Assembly: GCA_021827245.1 (NCBI GenBank) | Contig: JAKAWN010000188.1 | Span: 1 to 12,305 of the forward strand | Source of the DNA: Acidobacteriota bacterium | GTDB taxonomy: Bacteria > Acidobacteriota > Terriglobia > UBA7540 | DNA length: 12,305 nucleotides | Direction: 5' to 3' | In this document: positions 1 to 7,180 of the stretch, in pieces | How the letters are laid out: every line of letters begins with the position of its first letter | Numbering within the stretch: the stretch's first letter is position 1 | The notes under the pieces: generated by a model | What the model saw: only the letters and a program-made list of their open reading frames with translations | Told to the model about the DNA's origin: nothing | The model's database searches: none | Program-made: the position numbers and the translations under genes

Positions 1-1143
1 CAGGGGGTGTATGGTCTGGGGGAAGTTCGTGATGGTTCGAGTCCGACCTACGCACTGATGCTGAAGAGCCGGATACTGGGGGAAAACCCGCTGAACATCA
101 CACGTATTTTTAACAAGATCAAGCAGTTTGGCGGGCCATCGCGGCAGGCGGGCGGAGTGGTCTCGATCGAAATCGCGTTGTGGGACATTGCGGGCAAGGT
201 CTACAACGTGCCGATTTATCAGATGCTGGGTGGAAAGTATCGGGACCGAATTCGCCTCTATGGAGATACAACCGAGTCCAATGACCCGAAGATTTACGCT
301 CAGCGGGAGAAGGCGCGAAAAGAGGAGATGGGGCTGACGTGGCTGAAGATGGACCTCGGAGTAAATCTGATTGCGGATAAGCCAGGCACAGTCACGGCTC
401 GTTCGGATCTGGCCCGGTGGGAGAGGATGTTCGTTCCGGGTCCTCTGGCAGCGATGGAGATCACGGACAAGGGGATTGCGCTACTGGAAGAGATTGTCGC
501 TGCAGTTCGCGAGGCGGTGGGCATGGACATCCCGCTGTCGATGGACCACCTGGGACATCTCGGGCCCAAGTCCATCATTCGCCTGGGCAAGGCCTATGAG
601 AAGTACAATCTTGCCTGGATGGAGGACGTCGTTCCCTGGTTTTACACCGACCTGCTCAAGGAGATCCACGACGCGAGCCCCACGCCCATCCTGACCGGGG
701 AAGACATGTATCTGAAGGAGCCCTTTGAGGTGTTGTGCAAGAACCAGGCGGTCAGCAAGATTCATCCCGATCTTGCTACATCCGGGGGTATTCTGGAGAC
801 GCACAAGATAGGGGAAATGGCCTGCGAGTACGGGGTGCCGATGGCCATACACTATGCGGGTTCGCCGGTAGGGCACATGGCATGCGTGCACTGCGCTGCG
901 GCGACGGAGAATTTCCTGGCGCTGGAGTGCCATGCGCTGGACGTGCCGTGGTGGGGGTCGCTGGTGGAAGGAGTGGAGCAGCCCATTTTGGATAAGGGAT
1001 GGACTGCAGTCCCCAACGGACCGGGACTTGGAATCACTCTGAATGAAGATGAGTTCCAGCGGCATTTGAAGCCGGGGACGGGGTACTTCGAGCCAACGAC
1101 GCAGTGGAACGACGAGCATTCCTGGGACCGCATCTGGAGCTAG
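1..1143 (+). CDS. Enolase-superfamily enzyme, mandelate racemase/galactonate dehydratase type (5' truncated)
   Basis: The reading frame is open from the first base (Gln-Gly precede the GTG at 7), so the gene begins outside the window and the GTG is probably internal; the visible GxGE segment normally lies some tens of residues into this family. The TIM-barrel metal site is readable in order: a lysine on a barrel strand (LKMDLG, codon 346-348), Asp in SMDHLGHLG (544-546), Glu in WMEDVV (622-624), Glu in LTGEDMY (700-702), and a late His in AIHYAG (850-852), the usual general acid/base position. This is the Mg2+ ligand set Asp-Glu-Glu of enzymes that abstract a proton alpha to a carboxylate. 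The mandelate racemase subgroup includes many sugar-acid dehydratases, so dehydration of an aldonate is the best guess, but substrate cannot be read from sequence. It ends at TAG 1141-1143. A Tat-exported glycosidase-like gene follows on the same strand. Family assignment is strong; specificity is open. Confidence 0.88.
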   Translation, partial: QGVYGLGEVRDGSSPTYALMLKSRILGENPLNITRIFNKIKQFGGPSRQAGGVVSIEIALWDIAGKVYNVPIYQMLGGKYRDRIRLYGDTTESNDPKIYAQREKARKEEMGLTWLKMDLGVNLIADKPGTVTARSDLARWERMFVPGPLAAMEITDKGIALLEEIVAAVREAVGMDIPLSMDHLGHLGPKSIIRLGKAYEKYNLAWMEDVVPWFYTDLLKEIHDASPTPILTGEDMYLKEPFEVLCKNQAVSKIHPDLATSGGILETHKIGEMACEYGVPMAIHYAGSPVGHMACVHCAAATENFLALECHALDVPWWGSLVEGVEQPILDKGWTAVPNGPGLGITLNEDEFQRHLKPGTGYFEPTTQWNDEHSWDRIWS

Positions 1144-1521
1144 TCGGCCTTTCCGGCAATGCGTCTTCGTGCCAGCACTGGAATCTTGACGGGCCTGGGC
1201 GAACGATCGGCATCCTCACATCGGCTTTTCGTTTGGCCCAGGCTCGCCAAAAGGCTCATGCTTATTGGTTGCTTGCTGTCGAATCCTCCCCGCGCCGCGC
1301 AAGTGCCAGCTTTTTATTTGCTTCCGAATGTGTTGCCAACCCTGCCCGAAAGAGACAGGCAGCTAAACAGCGTCCCGCACCCAGGTGAACGGCTTGCTGG
1401 CCCAAAAATCCGGCGGTACAAAATAGGAACGCGGTCCACCTTCGGGTAGGATGTCAGGTTGTGTTTCCCTGAGAGAGACAGGGGCAAAACGTGATCATTC
1501 TCGGCGGAAGGGAGAGCGAAC
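1144..1521. other. Gene-free intergenic region, 378 bp
   Basis: No convincing gene lies here; the short open frames have low-complexity Arg/Pro/Ser-rich translations. It contains an imperfect inverted repeat (GCCTGGGCGAAC at 1193-1204 and GTTTGGCCCAGGC at 1231-1243) without a following T-run, so I do not call it a terminator. A small inverted repeat CCCTG-N7-CAGGG lies at 1467-1483. Near its 3' end is a candidate promoter for the next gene. Confidence 0.5.
1394..1422 (+). promoter_or_regulatory. Candidate sigma-70-type promoter for the glycosidase-like gene
   Basis: TTGCTG (1394-1399) and TACAAA (1417-1422) are separated by exactly 17 bp, giving 3/6 and 4/6 matches to the -35 and -10 consensus. 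This would leave a leader of roughly 90 nt before the GTG at 1522. The match is modest and could be chance. Confidence 0.28.
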
Positions 1522-4101
1522 GTGAAAAGACGATCATTCCTGAAGTACGTGACTGCACTCACTCCAATGGTTGGCGCCGAAAGGCTTGCTGCGCGCCAGC
1601 ATCGCCTTTCCTCCGCTGGAAGGGTGGGGGAGCCTGCATCGGAAGGATCGTATGCGCCGACCCGAATCGTGAACGAGTACAGTCTTTTTCTGCCAGGAGA
1701 GAGGGAAGCTCTGCAGAATGTACCGCAGGTGCTGGCGATTGACTCCATCAAGGTCAAAGCCCAGCACGGGGAACAGGCGAAGACGCTGAAGGTCAGCGAA
1801 GCGATTAATGGATGGCACCTGGTCGCCATCATACCGTGGCTCAATGGCATAGCGACAGCGGTCTTTGAGAAACATGTGACCCATCAGGGCGCGATCTCTT
1901 ATGCAACGACTGGGGGAGAAATCGCGCACATCCGCAAGCTTGTTGGCGACCTGTCAAAGATTCGCCCGAGGGGCATCAATGCGCCGAAGACGCTTGGCGA
2001 GTTCAAGAGGGTCAAGCAATACATTCCCGGACCCGATGTGTACGGCAACTACATTCTGGGGTCGAATGAGGACCCGAGGTACGAAAACGTGTCGGCGCTG
2101 GGGCCGGAATTCATCGGCTGGACGCTGGTAGCCAACGGCGACACCGGACCACAAGGTGCCATGTGGCTGCAACCCGATGGCACCTCCCGCGAGTTTGGCG
2201 GCGATCCGCAAGCGCTATGGGCGCCTGACATGACAGGCCGGCTGTTCGAACCTCCCGCTTTTCTGTCGTACCTGTACGATTATATCGACGGCTACAGCAA
2301 GCGCACGCCTATCGCAGGTTACCTGCCAGCCGCTGATATTGGGGTCTGGAATCCCACCTTCCACGTGGGATACGAGGTGATGGCTGTCCTGCCTCAAGGC
2401 AAAGATGCCAGGCCGGTGGCCCGTGTTCGGGTTATGCAGCCACAGAGGTCGCGCCAGCAGCCGGGTTCCGGATCAGGCCCACAGCCTGCCGGCCAGGCTC
2501 CGGAATTCACCGAGCGTTTCTGGAACGGATCGCGCGAGGATTTTTTTGCGGCTCTTGTCGGTGTGTGGAACCAGTGGCACCACTTTTTTGAAGACAGGAT
2601 GAGAGTTGAGATTCCCGATCCGTGGCTGCTGGATGGTGCCCGTGCGGGAATCGCCCTTTCACGAGCCAGCTATCGGGAGCTGAACCCTACGTACCAGATC
2701 GGCGAGGGCGCGTACACGAAAATCCCGGAGCGAAGCCACGCTCTGTTTCCAGTCGCGCACTACGAATTCGTGTGGGCGCACCAACTCTGGAACCTTACTG
2801 ATGAGGTCGAGCCGTACTTTCAGCATTACCTGGACAACTACATCTTGCCCGACGGCAACTTCCTTTACAACACACAGGACCAGGTGGAAGCGCCGCTGAA
2901 CGCCGGCGTGTTCCTGGAGAATTCCACCCGAGCCTACGACTATAATGGCGATTTCGATGCGCTCCAGAAGCGTCTGCCGATTCTGCGGCGCATGATTGAG
3001 TTTGTCCTCAAGAGGTATGAATACAGCAAGCAGGTTTTTCCTCCCACCGACCCGCGGCATGGGCTGATCTGGGGCTCGCCCGAGGCTGACAACGGCGATC
3101 CCAAAGACGATTATCCGAACTCTCACCCTTACTATTACCAGAACGCATCGTGGACATGGCGCGGCCTGACTGAGCACGCTCGGTGCCTGGATCGCGCCGG
3201 CCGCGAACACAATGACGCGAAGCTGCAGCGTGAGGCGAAGAAGCTCGCCGAAATCGCCAAAGAAATGCGGACCAACATCGAGCGTTCGCTCGCAACCGCT
3301 TTGGCCAACCGCAACCCGGCGATGAAGCGGGCGGGTATTACTCCCTTTACCCCTTTCGATACAAAGCGGAAGCCAACCGAACTGAGCAGTTACGAAAATC
3401 ACCGTTACATGATGGATTGGTGGACGAGCGACTGGGGCGATGCTTCCCTCGATGAGGGCCATTTTATTCATCGGAAGATTGCAGGCGAGCAGATCCTGGG
3501 CCTGAACACGGATGGCGCTTCCGTCCGCACCTCGAACTTTATGTCTCACGGGACTCTCGCGTTTCTCATCCGCCAGGATGACTACCGGCCCTTTTTGCTG
3601 ACTCTCTACGCGCTGCTCTGCTACACCATGGATTCGGGCAGCCGTTACTCGCCGGAGGATACATATCTTCCTGGCGGACATCCAGGCGAAGGCAGCCGTT
3701 ACGGATGGTCAGCGGTCATCAACAGCGAACTGCAGCCAGCTCTGGGTCTGCGCTGGCTGCTCTGTTATGAGGAGCATGACCGTGCGGTTGTCCATCTGCA
3801 GAAAGCTGCGCCCAAACACTGGTTTGCGCGAGGAGAGAAAATTCACGTCGAGAACTGCCCCACTCGATTCGGGCACATCACATGGACAACCGAATCGATT
3901 TCGAGTCCTGACAATTCAGCCCACTGGCGCTGCCACATCAAGTTCCAGAGACCCCTCAATTCCGACCTCTTCATTCACGTCCACACGCCCAACGGCCAGC
4001 CGTTGAAATCCGCTTCGCTTGGCAGAGTTCAGCCTGATCGCATCTTGCTCAGTGCCGCGATCCTCGCTGGAAAAACGGAGTTGACAACCGTAATCGCTTA
4101 G
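1522..4101 (+). CDS. Tat-exported protein with six-hairpin glycosidase-like core
   Basis: The protein has 859 residues. The GTG start is preceded by GGAGAG (1511-1516, spacer 5) and gives an N-terminus KRRSFLK, a textbook twin-arginine motif followed by a short hydrophobic stretch, so it should be exported folded to the periplasm. Residues about 45-305 form a Gly/Trp/Tyr-rich N-terminal region that I do not recognise. A low-complexity Gln/Pro/Gly/Ser linker (about 307-329) follows. Residues about 330-770 have the aromatic-rich helical pattern of an (alpha/alpha)6 barrel, and about 770-859 look like a small beta domain. Acidic candidates for catalysis sit in conserved-looking loops: E521/D523 in WGSPEADN, D637/D640/D644/E645 in SDWGDASLDEGH, and E723 and E736 in the Gly-rich PGGHPGEG and INSELQ segments. 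Fold class is inferred from pattern only; no GH family, substrate or catalytic pair can be named. It could instead be a non-catalytic member. Carbohydrate degradation would fit the upstream dehydratase-like gene. Confidence 0.7.
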   Translation: MKRRSFLKYVTALTPMVGAERLAARQHRLSSAGRVGEPASEGSYAPTRIVNEYSLFLPGEREALQNVPQVLAIDSIKVKAQHGEQAKTLKVSEAINGWHLVAIIPWLNGIATAVFEKHVTHQGAISYATTGGEIAHIRKLVGDLSKIRPRGINAPKTLGEFKRVKQYIPGPDVYGNYILGSNEDPRYENVSALGPEFIGWTLVANGDTGPQGAMWLQPDGTSREFGGDPQALWAPDMTGRLFEPPAFLSYLYDYIDGYSKRTPIAGYLPAADIGVWNPTFHVGYEVMAVLPQGKDARPVARVRVMQPQRSRQQPGSGSGPQPAGQAPEFTERFWNGSREDFFAALVGVWNQWHHFFEDRMRVEIPDPWLLDGARAGIALSRASYRELNPTYQIGEGAYTKIPERSHALFPVAHYEFVWAHQLWNLTDEVEPYFQHYLDNYILPDGNFLYNTQDQVEAPLNAGVFLENSTRAYDYNGDFDALQKRLPILRRMIEFVLKRYEYSKQVFPPTDPRHGLIWGSPEADNGDPKDDYPNSHPYYYQNASWTWRGLTEHARCLDRAGREHNDAKLQREAKKLAEIAKEMRTNIERSLATALANRNPAMKRAGITPFTPFDTKRKPTELSSYENHRYMMDWWTSDWGDASLDEGHFIHRKIAGEQILGLNTDGASVRTSNFMSHGTLAFLIRQDDYRPFLLTLYALLCYTMDSGSRYSPEDTYLPGGHPGEGSRYGWSAVINSELQPALGLRWLLCYEEHDRAVVHLQKAAPKHWFARGEKIHVENCPTRFGHITWTTESISSPDNSAHWRCHIKFQRPLNSDLFIHVHTPNGQPLKSASLGRVQPDRILLSAAILAGKTELTTVIA

Positions 4102-4105
4102 TCTG

Positions 4106-4126
4106 CTTTGTGGAATGAACACAAAG
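4106..4126 (+). terminator. Short hairpin just after the stop codon, weak terminator candidate
   Basis: A perfect 7-bp inverted repeat, CTTTGTG and CACAAAG with a 7-nt loop, begins 4 nt after the TAG at 4099-4101. It is AT-rich in the stem and lacks a downstream T-run (ATGGCTG follows), so it is not a canonical intrinsic terminator. It may only protect the 3' end of the message. Confidence 0.3.
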
Positions 4127-4303
4127 ATGGCTGCCAGCGTTAAACGAAGGCCAAGCGAGGGGATTACGCCATTTTGATTGCTGACAAGACCAGTCGCTCC
4201 CGAAAGGGGTGCCGGCATCGCTCTCTGCGGATTTGGGCCTCTCCGATCCTTTGGGCATGAAACTATCCCTGATCAAGTTCCGACCCGATGGCAAAGGCTG
4301 GGA

Positions 4304-4309
4304 TACAAT
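4304..4309 (+). promoter_or_regulatory. Candidate -10 element before the AI-2E/PerM gene
   Basis: TACAAT in the context GGGATACAATG lies 37 bp before the chosen ATG at 4346 and matches the -10 consensus at 5 of 6 positions. No good -35 hexamer stands at 16-18 bp upstream, so the call is tentative. A similar sequence (CGATAGAAT) stands before the OmpA-like gene. Confidence 0.3.
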
Positions 4310-4345
4310 GCTCTGAAACGACGTAGATCGGCGAGGCGTCTGGAA

Positions 4346-5437
4346 ATGGAAAAGAGCACGTGGGCTGGGCAAAGCGGATTGGCACGGATTTTCCTGCTCA
4401 TTATCCTTGCTGTTGCCATTTATCTGGTCGGGCGCATTCTTAAGCCCTTTTTCCCCGCTCTGGCCTGGGCAGCAATTCTGGCAACCGTTTTCTACCCGCT
4501 CTATCAGTGGATCGGGCGATATCTGCACCGGCGGGAACTTGCAAGTGTTTTGTGTTGTTTCTTGTTGACCGTCGCCATCATTCTCCCGGTTGTATTGCTC
4601 GTCATTGCAATGGCCAGGGAGTCCGTGAAGGCTTACAAGACGCTGGAAAATACGATTTCGAGCGGTGTGCCGGCAAAGATCGCTGCCATCCACAAGTCAA
4701 GCGCCTACAAAACACTCATCGAGAAGCTTGGTGAAATGGGCTTGCCAGAGCCGGACATTGGCCGTGCTGTGATGAGGGCGGTTCGTGCGGGAAGCCGTTT
4801 CCTGGTGGAACACACCGCCTTGCTGATCTCCGGTTTCATGAACTTTGTTCTGCAACTCTTCGTCATGTTATTTGGATTGTACTACCTCTTTCTTCATGGA
4901 CCGGCCATCCTGCACGAACTGCGTAGCCTTGTTCCTCTCCGGCGGGAGTACGAAGAACAGATCATCCAGAAATTTACTGGAGTCGTCCACGCCACCTTTA
5001 CCGGAAGCATTGCGGTTGCCTTGATTCAGGGTGCGCTGGGCGGGGTGGGCTTCCTGATTTTCGGCTTGCCAGCGCCGCTGCTGTGGGGAGCGAGCATGGC
5101 GCTGGTTTCGTTGGTGCCGGTTGTGGGGACAGCCTTGATCTGGGGGCCGGTGGTGATTTTTTACCTGCTGACCGGCGCGATCCTCAAAGGTCTTCTCATG
5201 CTTCTGGTATTTGGTGTGGCGGTCGCTTCAGTTGACAATATCCTTAAACCAATTCTGATCAAGCGCGGAATGGGAATTCACACTCTCTGGGTATTCGTCA
5301 GCATCATTGGCGGGCTCAGTGTCTTTGGGTTTCTAGGGCTTGTGCTGGGACCCTTCCTTTTCACCATTCTGGTTGTCTTGCTTGAGATTTACAAGGTCGA
5401 ATTCGGACATATTACGACAGAAGGGCCTGCTGCCTGA
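4346..5437 (+). CDS. AI-2E family (PerM/TqsA-like) membrane transporter
   Basis: From the ATG at 4346 the product has 363 residues, the usual size for this family. An in-frame TTG at 4178 would add a 56-residue, charged, unlike-family extension, so I prefer 4346, with GAGG (4333-4336) as a modest ribosome binding site. Hydrophobic segments lie near residues 11-29, 35-53, 66-90, 155-184, 215-276, 282-300 and 312-350. A soluble region at about 91-150 separates the first three from the rest, as is typical. Family hallmarks are visible in the second half: ALIQGALGG (about 225-233), GLPAPLLWG (240-248), SLVPVVG (255-261), VDNILKPILI (296-305) and IGGLSVFGFLGLVLGP (321-336). Members include autoinducer-2 exporters and cation/proton antiporters, so the substrate cannot be named. 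The gene is separate from its neighbours: 244 bp from the upstream gene and convergent with the MFS gene 63 bp downstream. Confidence 0.88.
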   Translation: MEKSTWAGQSGLARIFLLIILAVAIYLVGRILKPFFPALAWAAILATVFYPLYQWIGRYLHRRELASVLCCFLLTVAIILPVVLLVIAMARESVKAYKTLENTISSGVPAKIAAIHKSSAYKTLIEKLGEMGLPEPDIGRAVMRAVRAGSRFLVEHTALLISGFMNFVLQLFVMLFGLYYLFLHGPAILHELRSLVPLRREYEEQIIQKFTGVVHATFTGSIAVALIQGALGGVGFLIFGLPAPLLWGASMALVSLVPVVGTALIWGPVVIFYLLTGAILKGLLMLLVFGVAVASVDNILKPILIKRGMGIHTLWVFVSIIGGLSVFGFLGLVLGPFLFTILVVLLEIYKVEFGHITTEGPAA

Positions 5438-5500
5438 AGGTCAGTACGCCGGGCAGTCGTGCAGGATTGGTGCCTGGGACTCGCTCGCGCAATCACCGGC

Positions 5501-6745
5501 TCACGCGGTTGTGGCGCCAACAGCTTTGCGGGCAGTTTTCTCGCGGTTGACATTGATGGAATAGATCAGGTAAGCGCCGAGCACGCCGCCGACGGTGACT
5601 GTGGTCCAGGCGATGTTGTAGCTGTGCGTGGCGTCAAAAATCATTCCTGCCATCCAGGGACCGATCCACTGGCCGAGCGAGTTGGCCATGATGATGATCG
5701 CCAGCAGTTTGCCCAGCGTGGCCAGGCCGAAGCATTCCGCGGTGACCAGCGGAATCAGCATGTAGTCTGCGCCCATGGCGAAGCCGAACACGATTGCAAA
5801 CGTCCATGCGGCGGCGGGATAGCGGGCAAAAAACAACAGCGGAATGGCCATTGCCAGAACCAGATAGAAAGTCGCCATCACGTTCTTTTTTCGGAATCGG
5901 TCAGCCAGGTAGCCGACAATCACCCTGCCCGCCAGCCCCGCAAAGAGCAACCCGCTCGAAATAACTGAAGCCTGACCGAGAGTATACTTCTGGTCCTGCA
6001 GGAAGAGGACGAACTGCTGGATGACAGTGCCGATGGCGCCGATTACCAGCGTGCTGCCGAAAAGAATCAGCCAGAAGTTGGTCGAGCGGGCCACTCTGCG
6101 CAAGTCGAATACGGCCCCGGCCTCGGCAGAATCTGTCGCGGGATTTTCCGCACCGTCAGGAGCGAGCCCCATCTCCGCCGGCGCGGAACGCGTGACCCAC
6201 TGAGAAATTGGAAAGAGCACAACCAAAATGAGAATTCCGACCACCTCAAAGGCGCGCCGCCAGCCGTAATGCGAGATGAGGAAGTGAACGAAGAGAGGAG
6301 AAACGGCGCCGCCTACTCCAAGCCCCAGGTAGGCGTAGCCCATCGCCCGGCCACGTGCGGCGCGGAACCACTGTGCGATCAGGACCTGGTTGGGAATGGG
6401 GCCGGTCAGGATATAGCCCAGGACTTCTGCGATAGAAAGCAGGTAGTACTGCCAAAGACGCGTCGTCCATCCCATCAGGATCAGCGGGCCGCCGACAAAG
6501 GCCAGCCCAAAGCGGATGACAGATTGTGCGCCATGTCTGTCAATCAACGAGCCGATATAACCCACAAACGGGGCAATGATCAGAAACCCGAGCAGAATGC
6601 CTTCTGTCACCTGGCTGCGTGAGAATCCCAGGTTCTTCACCAGTTCGGGGTAGAAAACGGGGAGGCCGTAGAAGGTGATCCCGACGGTGAGAAAGAGGTT
6701 CAGAAAAGCTCCTACAACGACCCACCAGCCGTAAAAGATGCGCAT
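5501..6745 (-). CDS. MFS transporter, oxalate/formate-monocarboxylate (OFA/MCT)-like
   Basis: The product has 414 residues with about 12 predicted membrane helices in two halves joined by a hydrophilic loop (about 185-220). The N-terminus carries FYGWW (4-8), common in the monocarboxylate/oxalate-formate branch of the major facilitator superfamily. The classic loop 2-3 motif A is seen at 65-73 (GSLIDRHGA) and is echoed in the second half at 278-284 (GYLADRF). The stretch around residues 126-147 (WFRAARGRAMG then a Gly-rich helix) and GWRRAF (161-166) are also typical. The ATG start at 6745 has AGAGG 10 nt upstream on the minus strand. It probably moves a small organic acid across the inner membrane by proton symport or exchange, but the substrate is inference. 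It is divergent from the transhydrogenase operon, with 435 bp between start codons, and convergent with the PerM-type gene. Confidence 0.88.
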   Translation of the reverse strand: MRIFYGWWVVVGAFLNLFLTVGITFYGLPVFYPELVKNLGFSRSQVTEGILLGFLIIAPFVGYIGSLIDRHGAQSVIRFGLAFVGGPLILMGWTTRLWQYYLLSIAEVLGYILTGPIPNQVLIAQWFRAARGRAMGYAYLGLGVGGAVSPLFVHFLISHYGWRRAFEVVGILILVVLFPISQWVTRSAPAEMGLAPDGAENPATDSAEAGAVFDLRRVARSTNFWLILFGSTLVIGAIGTVIQQFVLFLQDQKYTLGQASVISSGLLFAGLAGRVIVGYLADRFRKKNVMATFYLVLAMAIPLLFFARYPAAAWTFAIVFGFAMGADYMLIPLVTAECFGLATLGKLLAIIIMANSLGQWIGPWMAGMIFDATHSYNIAWTTVTVGGVLGAYLIYSINVNREKTARKAVGATTA

Positions 6746-6914
6746 GAGTTCTTTGCCTCTGCGTGTTTTCAGCGCCGATCTCTATGGCATCGCCGCTGAC
6801 TTCAAGGCAATTTATTCTGCCCAGCGTGGTTAAGTCAACGATAACTCGCGGCGCAAACACCATTTTGAATCGGGACCTTTGCAGCGACCGACATCTGAAT
6901 TTGTTGTAATGCCT

Positions 6915-6941
6915 TTTGATCGCAGCCATTTTGTGATCAAA
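6915..6941. promoter_or_regulatory. Inverted repeat TTTGATC-N13-GATCAAA
   Basis: Perfect 7-bp arms (6915-6921 and 6935-6941) are separated by 13 bp. The half-site TTTGATC resembles the TTGAT core of FNR-type sites, but the gap is much longer than the usual 4 bp. It could be an operator or chance in an AT-rich patch. Confidence 0.25.
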
Positions 6942-6996
6942 TAAAGGGTTTGTTAAAGGCTTTGGACAAAGTGTTCGGCTTACGATCGAAGCCAGA

Positions 6997-7014
6997 TGTG
7001 TGATTTATCACGCA
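6997..7014. promoter_or_regulatory. CRP/FNR-like palindrome 1 (upstream of pntAA)
   Basis: TGTGTGATTTATCACGCA is an 18-bp palindrome with one mismatched outer pair and a TT centre (core GTGAT-TT-ATCAC). The half-site matches that of palindrome 2, but the inner spacing is 4 rather than 6 between TGTGA and TCAC. Its centre is 21 bp from that of palindrome 2, about two helical turns. Confidence 0.45.
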
Positions 7015-7017
7015 TCC

Positions 7018-7035
7018 GTGTGACGCGCATCACAC
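7018..7035. promoter_or_regulatory. CRP-type operator, exact TGTGA-N6-TCACA
   Basis: GTGTGACGCGCATCACAC has perfect 6-bp arms GTGTGA/TCACAC around a 6-bp centre, which contains the exact CRP-family consensus TGTGA-N6-TCACA. On equal base frequencies that defined motif is expected about 0.01 times in 12.3 kb. It lies 146 bp before the pntAA start and 273 bp before the MFS start, so it could serve either gene. Which CRP/FNR-family protein binds is unknown. Confidence 0.6.
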
Positions 7036-7101
7036 CATTGAAGAGGAAAAAAGAAGAAAATTTCTGCCCTGAGCCGATTGGGAAGATTCAAGTGGGATGT
7101 G

Positions 7102-7140
7102 CTGATAGGGATTCAGCAGCAGACAGCGGAATCCGATCAG
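7102..7140 (+). promoter_or_regulatory. Imperfect hairpin in the pntAA leader
   Basis: CTGAT-AG-GGATTC (7102-7114) pairs with GAATCC-G-ATCAG (7129-7140): 11 base pairs with a small 2/1 internal loop and a 14-nt apical loop. It ends 40 nt before the ATG and leaves the ribosome binding site free. If transcribed, it would be a stable element of the 5' leader; its function is unknown. Confidence 0.4.
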
Positions 7141-7180
7141 GACAAATGCCGGGGATGGGCAGAAGGAGAGAGGAGTTGCT

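Larger units (their letters stand above)
6746..7180. other. Divergent regulatory region between MFS gene and pntAA, 435 bp
   Basis: No gene is supported here. The stretch contains an inverted repeat (6915-6941), two CRP/FNR-type palindromes (6997-7014 and 7018-7035), a purine-rich run (7037-7060) and an imperfect leader hairpin (7102-7140). I could not find a convincing -35/-10 pair on either strand, so transcription start points are unknown. Confidence 0.6.

Noticed and set aside
1342..1483. Two similar CCCTG...AGAGACAGG segments (near 1341-1359 and 1467-1482)
   Set aside because: The similarity is short, the spacing between arms differs, and no further copies were seen, so this may be chance.
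2659..3681. Long minus-strand open frame (340 codons) inside the glycosidase-like gene
   Set aside because: It is fully antisense to a well-supported coding frame and its translation has no recognisable domain; it follows from the codon bias of the plus-strand gene.
4178..4345. N-terminal extension of the AI-2E/PerM protein from a TTG start
   Set aside because: The 56 added residues are charged and unlike the family, and the promoter-like TACAAT lies within this stretch; the ATG at 4346 gives the normal length.
6540..6929. Minus-strand open frame reaching from the intergenic region into the MFS gene
   Set aside because: Most of it overlaps the MFS gene in another frame; the non-overlapping part has no family signal.
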